Source: an uncultured Clostridia bacterium
Lineage (GTDB): Bacteria > Bacillota > Clostridia > Oscillospirales > Acutalibacteraceae
DNA length: 64,000 nt
Assembly: GCA_946187325.1 (NCBI GenBank)
Contig: CAMHQC010000003.1
Span: 51,762 to 115,761 of the forward strand
Direction of reading: 5' to 3'
Part shown: in pieces, positions 60,254 to 64,000 of the stretch
Layout of the letters: each line of letters begins with the position of its first letter
Numbering within the stretch: position 1 is the first letter of the stretch
Program-made: the position numbers and the translations under genes
Notes under the pieces: model-generated
Seen by the model: only the letters and a program-made list of their open reading frames with translations
What the model was told of the DNA's origin: nothing
Database searches by the model: none

Positions 60254-60290
60254 AGCGGTAAGGCGGTAGCTTTACCGCTATTTATTTGTT
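60254..60290 (+). terminator. Terminator after the transporter gene
   Basis: AGCGGTAA (60254-60261) pairs with TTACCGCT (60272-60279), followed by ATTTATTTG. Confidence 0.65.
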
Positions 60291-60388
60291 AATATTGTAT
60301 AAATCGGCAGCGAAAAATTTGTTAACATAGCTACTTTAAATTATGGTAGTATATAGGTAATAATAAAACCTATAATAAGGAGGTTATT

Positions 60389-62623
60389 ATGAAAGCTTTA
60401 AGAAATACAACAAGCGTTGTTTTGGCTGTGCTTATGCTTTTAAGCGTATTCGCTGTAGTTCAGGTTTCAGCGGACACAACCGAAACAATATCATCAGTCA
60501 GAATTACAGGAATATTTGAACCCTCCGCGGGTAAAGTTCCCGACACAAACGCGCGAAATAATACAAGCGGCTGCGAAATTTCCCATATATCGTGGTACGA
60601 TTACGCGAATAGTAAGTGGATGCAAAGCGACGACACATTTACAGCAGGTAACGAGTACGAAGTGAACATCAACATTCAGGCGAACGAGGGCTACAGCTTC
60701 ATTGATTACACAAAAATTACCGCTACAATCAACGGAAAAGCTGTTTCTGCCGGAAAGGTAACTATGGAAGATCCCACGGAGTTTGTTAACTTATCGTTAA
60801 AGTTTACCGCCAAAGCTAAGAACACAGCGCTTACCTCCGTTAACATTACCGGCATATCCGCGCCTGTAGCAGGTCAGTTGCCTGTATATACCTACGATGA
60901 AAATCCCTATTACAGCGTAACCGCTTTCGAGTGGCGTTTACCTAATGACTATATTCAATCTAAGAACTCAGCGTTTAACACTAACACAACTTATACCGCG
61001 AGGCTTTACCTTGAACCTAAGGACGGATATGAATTCAGCGACAGTATCAAAGCAACTTTAAACGGAGAAGAAGCTAAAGTTAGCGCAATTTCAGGTTCCA
61101 ACAAATATGAAAGAATTGGTGTAAACTACAGCTTCACCACAAGCGATATTCCCGAAACCGTGCCGTTTCAATTTATCACAAATGTTGATTTTACAGATGT
61201 ATCGGCGCCTGCCGCGGGCGAGGAAGCTGTATTCACCTTTAAATCGAGCGACGGCTTCACGGTAAAGAATAATAAGGTTGACTGGTATTGTTATGCCGAT
61301 AGCTATACTCTTAAAGCCGGAGATAAATTCGAAGCAGGAAAAACATACAGCGCTTACTTTATGATAACAGTCAAAGAAGGTTATAAGTTTTCTGTTGATA
61401 CCGGCAGTACGTCTGATGTTACAGCCACGGTAAACGGTAACTATGCCGAAACCCAAACTATCGGTGGTTATAATCCCGGGGAGACTATTCGAATCCGCTA
61501 TGATTTTCCGACGCTTCCCGAAAAAAGCGAAGGAGGCAAAATCAGCAATATTGCTGTCACCGGAGTTGACGCTCCCGAAATCGGAAAAACCGCTAATACA
61601 AACGCTTCCGCCTCCGAGGGCTTCGATATTGAAAGCGTATCATGGTTTAACAAGACCGACGGATACTTTATGATGCTCGGTTCCGATAAATTCGCCGCGA
61701 ATAAGACTTATTCCGCAAGGATTAAGGTTAAGGCGAAAGACGGCTATACTTTCGATAATCCTACAGCTTCAATCAACGGCAAGCCCTCTAACATATCTAC
61801 GGTAACAGGATTAAGTGAAACTGCTTGTCTGCTTATATCGTGCGATTTCAGCACAGCCGTAGAGCCTGTCGAAACCACAGCCGCTCCCGAGGAAACAACC
61901 AAAGCCACCGAAGAAACCACCGCTCCCGAAGAAACCACCGCTCCTCAGAAAACTACCGAACCCGCTGAGCATACTCACAACTGGGGCGAATGGATAGTTA
62001 AAAAAGCCGCCACTATGGACGATGACGGCGAAATGATCCGCGAATGTTTCGACGATCCGTCGCATATAGAAACAAAGGTTATAGATAAGGTAGACGCCGT
62101 TTCAATCGAGAAGTGGAAGGTTTCTTATACAGGAAAGGCTGTTAAGCCTGCCGTTACGGTAAAGGATTCCGCGGGAAAAGACCTGCAAATTGAAAAGGAC
62201 TACATAATTAATTATCCGAACGCGGTAAACGCGGGCGAATATGTTGTTGATGTTGAGTTCATAGGCAAGTACGAGGGGCTTAGTTCAACTACCTTCATTA
62301 TCGCTCCCGCCAAAAATCCCGTAAAGTTCACCGCTAAAACAAAGACCGTTAAGATTAAAGCTCTCAAGAAAAAAGCCGTTACCGCTAAACCCTTAACCAT
62401 TAAAAACGCTAAGGGTACAATAACGGTTGCCAAGGTGAAAAATGGCACAAGCTCTAAAATCTACAAAAAATTCACCGTGGTCAAGAAAACCGGAGCAATT
62501 AAGCTTAAAAAGGGCAAATATAAGAAAGGCACCTATAAGATTAAGCTTAAAATAACCGTAAAAGGCGGTAAAAACTACGCGAATAAAACCGTCACAAAAA
62601 CCGTCAAAATTAAAATTAAGTAA
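60389..62623 (+). CDS. Secreted repeat protein with four related beta domains
   Basis: This encodes 744 residues. A signal peptide ends V-Q-V-S-A-D at about 29. Four related units of about 100 residues follow, each starting with V-x-I-T-G-I-x-x-P-x-x-G and containing a conserved Trp (or Trp-Tyr), F-x-A-G-x-x-Y and G-Y-x-F. A Thr/Glu/Pro linker near 490-515 precedes a H-T-H-N-W-G-E-W block found in other clostridial exoproteins. Then comes an Ig-like unit with Y-T-G-K-A-V-K-P-A-V-T-V-K and a Lys-rich C-terminal domain. No anchor motif is visible. It is a likely extracellular binding protein. Confidence 0.82.
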   Translation: MKALRNTTSVVLAVLMLLSVFAVVQVSADTTETISSVRITGIFEPSAGKVPDTNARNNTSGCEISHISWYDYANSKWMQSDDTFTAGNEYEVNINIQANEGYSFIDYTKITATINGKAVSAGKVTMEDPTEFVNLSLKFTAKAKNTALTSVNITGISAPVAGQLPVYTYDENPYYSVTAFEWRLPNDYIQSKNSAFNTNTTYTARLYLEPKDGYEFSDSIKATLNGEEAKVSAISGSNKYERIGVNYSFTTSDIPETVPFQFITNVDFTDVSAPAAGEEAVFTFKSSDGFTVKNNKVDWYCYADSYTLKAGDKFEAGKTYSAYFMITVKEGYKFSVDTGSTSDVTATVNGNYAETQTIGGYNPGETIRIRYDFPTLPEKSEGGKISNIAVTGVDAPEIGKTANTNASASEGFDIESVSWFNKTDGYFMMLGSDKFAANKTYSARIKVKAKDGYTFDNPTASINGKPSNISTVTGLSETACLLISCDFSTAVEPVETTAAPEETTKATEETTAPEETTAPQKTTEPAEHTHNWGEWIVKKAATMDDDGEMIRECFDDPSHIETKVIDKVDAVSIEKWKVSYTGKAVKPAVTVKDSAGKDLQIEKDYIINYPNAVNAGEYVVDVEFIGKYEGLSSTTFIIAPAKNPVKFTAKTKTVKIKALKKKAVTAKPLTIKNAKGTITVAKVKNGTSSKIYKKFTVVKKTGAIKLKKGKYKKGTYKIKLKITVKGGKNYANKTVTKTVKIKIK

Positions 62624-62674
62624 TTCAAGGAGCGTATTAACGCTTCTGTAATAAAGAAAGAAAGGAAAATTATT

Positions 62675-63907
62675 ATGAAACTAAAAAAATTATTGAGCGT
62701 AGTTCTTTGTATGCTTTTAGTTGCTTCAACTATGGTTCTTTCCGTAGAGGCTAAGGCTAAGAAGTATGTAAAATCTATAAGCGTTACAAAGAAAGCTGCC
62801 ATCACAATCCCCGCTTCCAAAAAGACCGTTACAAAATCCTTCAAGGTAACGGTTAAGGTAAGCGGAAAGGCTTCGAAAAAATTTACAGCTAAATCAGACA
62901 AAAAAGCTGTAGCGGCTGTAAAGGTCAGCGGAAGCTCGGTTAAGGTTACCGCTAAAAAGGCAGGTAAGGCAGTTATCACCGTTACCGCTAAGGCTAAGAA
63001 CAAAAAGAACAAGAGCGTAAAAGCTAAGTTAACCGTTACAGTTAAGAAAGCTTCCGCTCCCAAGCCGTCAACTCCGACGCAGCCGTCCGTAGTTGATCCG
63101 ACTACCCCTGTAGATCCTACTCCCGTAACTCCTACAGAACCCGCAACTCAGTCTCCGACCGAACCGGCGACACAACCCGCTCCCGTTGTAAGAGATATTA
63201 CGCTAAACACCACGCTAAAGGAAATTTCCCGCAAGGGCTCCTCGGGCAACCAGAACGGCGAGGAAACTGTTGTAGATATTCCTCTTTATCAGGCTTCATC
63301 AGTATTTAACTATACTCCCGCTAATGTCGCGGAATTAAAGCAAGTTCACCGCGCGGACGATATGCTTCCCAACAAGGTTGACGCCGCTGTAGAGGCAGGA
63401 GATAAGGCTAAGGGACGCTTTGAGGTTGTCGCACTCTACTTCGCCGCTCTTCGAGCTTACGACCCCAAGAACCCCGATGTATGCTTTGATATGATGGAAG
63501 AGCTTTTCGAATCCCCGACAACAAAGATTCTGAACCTTGACTCTTTCAACAACTTCAGCAGAAGCGCTCTAAAGGATAACTTAAACAAGATGTATAAGTA
63601 TAAGTATGTCGGAAACGCTTACTTTGACGGAGCCGAGCCCGCTAACGGCTACACTCCGAGCGAGCCTCTTACAGTTACATTAGAGGACTATGTATACGCT
63701 TCTCAGACATCTAACCAGTATCAGACTCAGATTTATAAAATTGTATCCCGCTTCAAAGGCGCTGATACAGAGCGTATCATTCAGGTTTATCAGGATTCCA
63801 TCGACGGAAAATGGTATATATTCAGTGATAGCTGGAAGAGCTTTACCGCCGATATGAAAGACCCCGCTCTTAAATATCAGGCACAGTGGGCTGCTGAGGA
63901 AGGCTGA
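62675..63907 (+). CDS. Secreted BIG2-like protein with C-terminal domain of unknown function
   Basis: This encodes 410 residues. A signal peptide ends V-E-A-K-A at about 28. A Lys-rich BIG2-like domain (about 30-128, with V-K-V-T-A-K-K-A-G-K-A) is followed by a Pro/Thr-rich linker (about 130-172, repeated P-T-E-P-A-T). The C-terminal domain of about 235 residues contains L-T-V-T-L-E-D-Y-V-Y and G-K-W-Y-I-F-S-D-S-W. That domain resembles a recently named clostridial DUF (possibly DUF6935); I am not certain. It follows the 60389 gene by 51 nt with AAGAAAGGAAA upstream, so they are probably co-transcribed. Confidence 0.8.
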   Translation: MKLKKLLSVVLCMLLVASTMVLSVEAKAKKYVKSISVTKKAAITIPASKKTVTKSFKVTVKVSGKASKKFTAKSDKKAVAAVKVSGSSVKVTAKKAGKAVITVTAKAKNKKNKSVKAKLTVTVKKASAPKPSTPTQPSVVDPTTPVDPTPVTPTEPATQSPTEPATQPAPVVRDITLNTTLKEISRKGSSGNQNGEETVVDIPLYQASSVFNYTPANVAELKQVHRADDMLPNKVDAAVEAGDKAKGRFEVVALYFAALRAYDPKNPDVCFDMMEELFESPTTKILNLDSFNNFSRSALKDNLNKMYKYKYVGNAYFDGAEPANGYTPSEPLTVTLEDYVYASQTSNQYQTQIYKIVSRFKGADTERIIQVYQDSIDGKWYIFSDSWKSFTADMKDPALKYQAQWAAEEG

Positions 63908-63938
63908 TAAAACAAACAAAGTTAGTAACTTGAAAAAA

Positions 63939-63971
63939 AAATAGGAGTACCAAACGGTACTCCTATTTTTG
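63939..63971 (+). terminator. Terminator of the 60389-63907 unit
   Basis: AAATAGGAGTACC (63939-63951), loop AAAC, then GGTACTCCTATTT (63956-63968) followed by T residues. A strong intrinsic terminator. Confidence 0.85.
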
Positions 63972-64000
63972 GTGGGCCATCAGTATTTTTTATTATTTTA

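Overview
The window looks like chromosomal DNA of a spore-forming, moderately AT-rich Clostridia, most likely a gut Ruminococcus/Oscillospiraceae relative. The evidence is a SpoIIID gene, strong AGGAGG-type ribosome binding sites with frequent GTG and TTG starts, many secreted Lys-rich Fn3/BIG2 proteins of the ruminococcal kind, a cohesin-like domain, and clostridial small-protein families. No rRNA, tRNA, CRISPR array, transposase or integrase gene was found.

Region 1 (1-12,890, all minus strand) is the most unusual part. Six secreted or membrane proteins share a C-terminal W-x-E-G-x-D-P-x-C-like motif, and five of them carry an N-terminal SipW/TasA-type signal ending in Y/W-A/S-W-F/I. They surround a SipW-like signal peptidase. 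Inside the same array sit a membrane-anchored McrB-like AAA+ ATPase and an 847-residue DUF2357-like protein whose usual nuclease part appears replaced by a coiled coil of about 390 residues plus a new C-terminal domain. Intergenic gaps carry strong hairpins, including a 20-bp palindrome seen after three of the genes. I propose a surface-fibre assembly system with its own membrane ATPase; the function is inferred.

Region 2 (13,270-20,216) is mixed. It has an LRR (BspA-type) protein with an apparent ATA start and phage-tail-like layout, two paralogous Fn3 secreted proteins, a membrane-anchored cohesin-like protein, a LOG-family hydrolase, two small proteins (57 and 42 residues), and a nucleotidyltransferase.

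Region 3 (20,418-40,290, minus strand) is one capsule/exopolysaccharide operon of 18 genes. The order is Wzz-like chain-length regulator, BY-kinase, initiating sugar transferase, rfbA-B-D-C (dTDP-rhamnose), a DUF1972/Cps2T-like rhamnosyltransferase, a GT4 transferase, LicD, two WbsX-like proteins, Wzy, pyruvyltransferase, Wzx, a MenD-like ThDP enzyme, an SDR and UDP-galactopyranose mutase. A rhamnose- and galactofuranose-containing polymer with pyruvyl and phospho-type decorations is implied.

Region 4 (40,500-48,330) holds a three-gene sortase operon with a candidate noncanonical substrate, two more Fn3 proteins, an asparaginase, an acidic 56-residue ORF and a secreted metallophosphoesterase. 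Region 5 (48,364-58,682) holds a GtrB-like GT2, a metF / MetH-activation / short metH methionine operon, a secreted transglutaminase-LRR-BIG2 protein, spoIIID, fba and an HtrA-type protease. Region 6 (58,700-64,000) holds an OxlT-type MFS transporter and two secreted repeat proteins. It ends with a terminator followed by a 14-nt match to a tRNA 3' end. Most convergent gene pairs share one bidirectional terminator.
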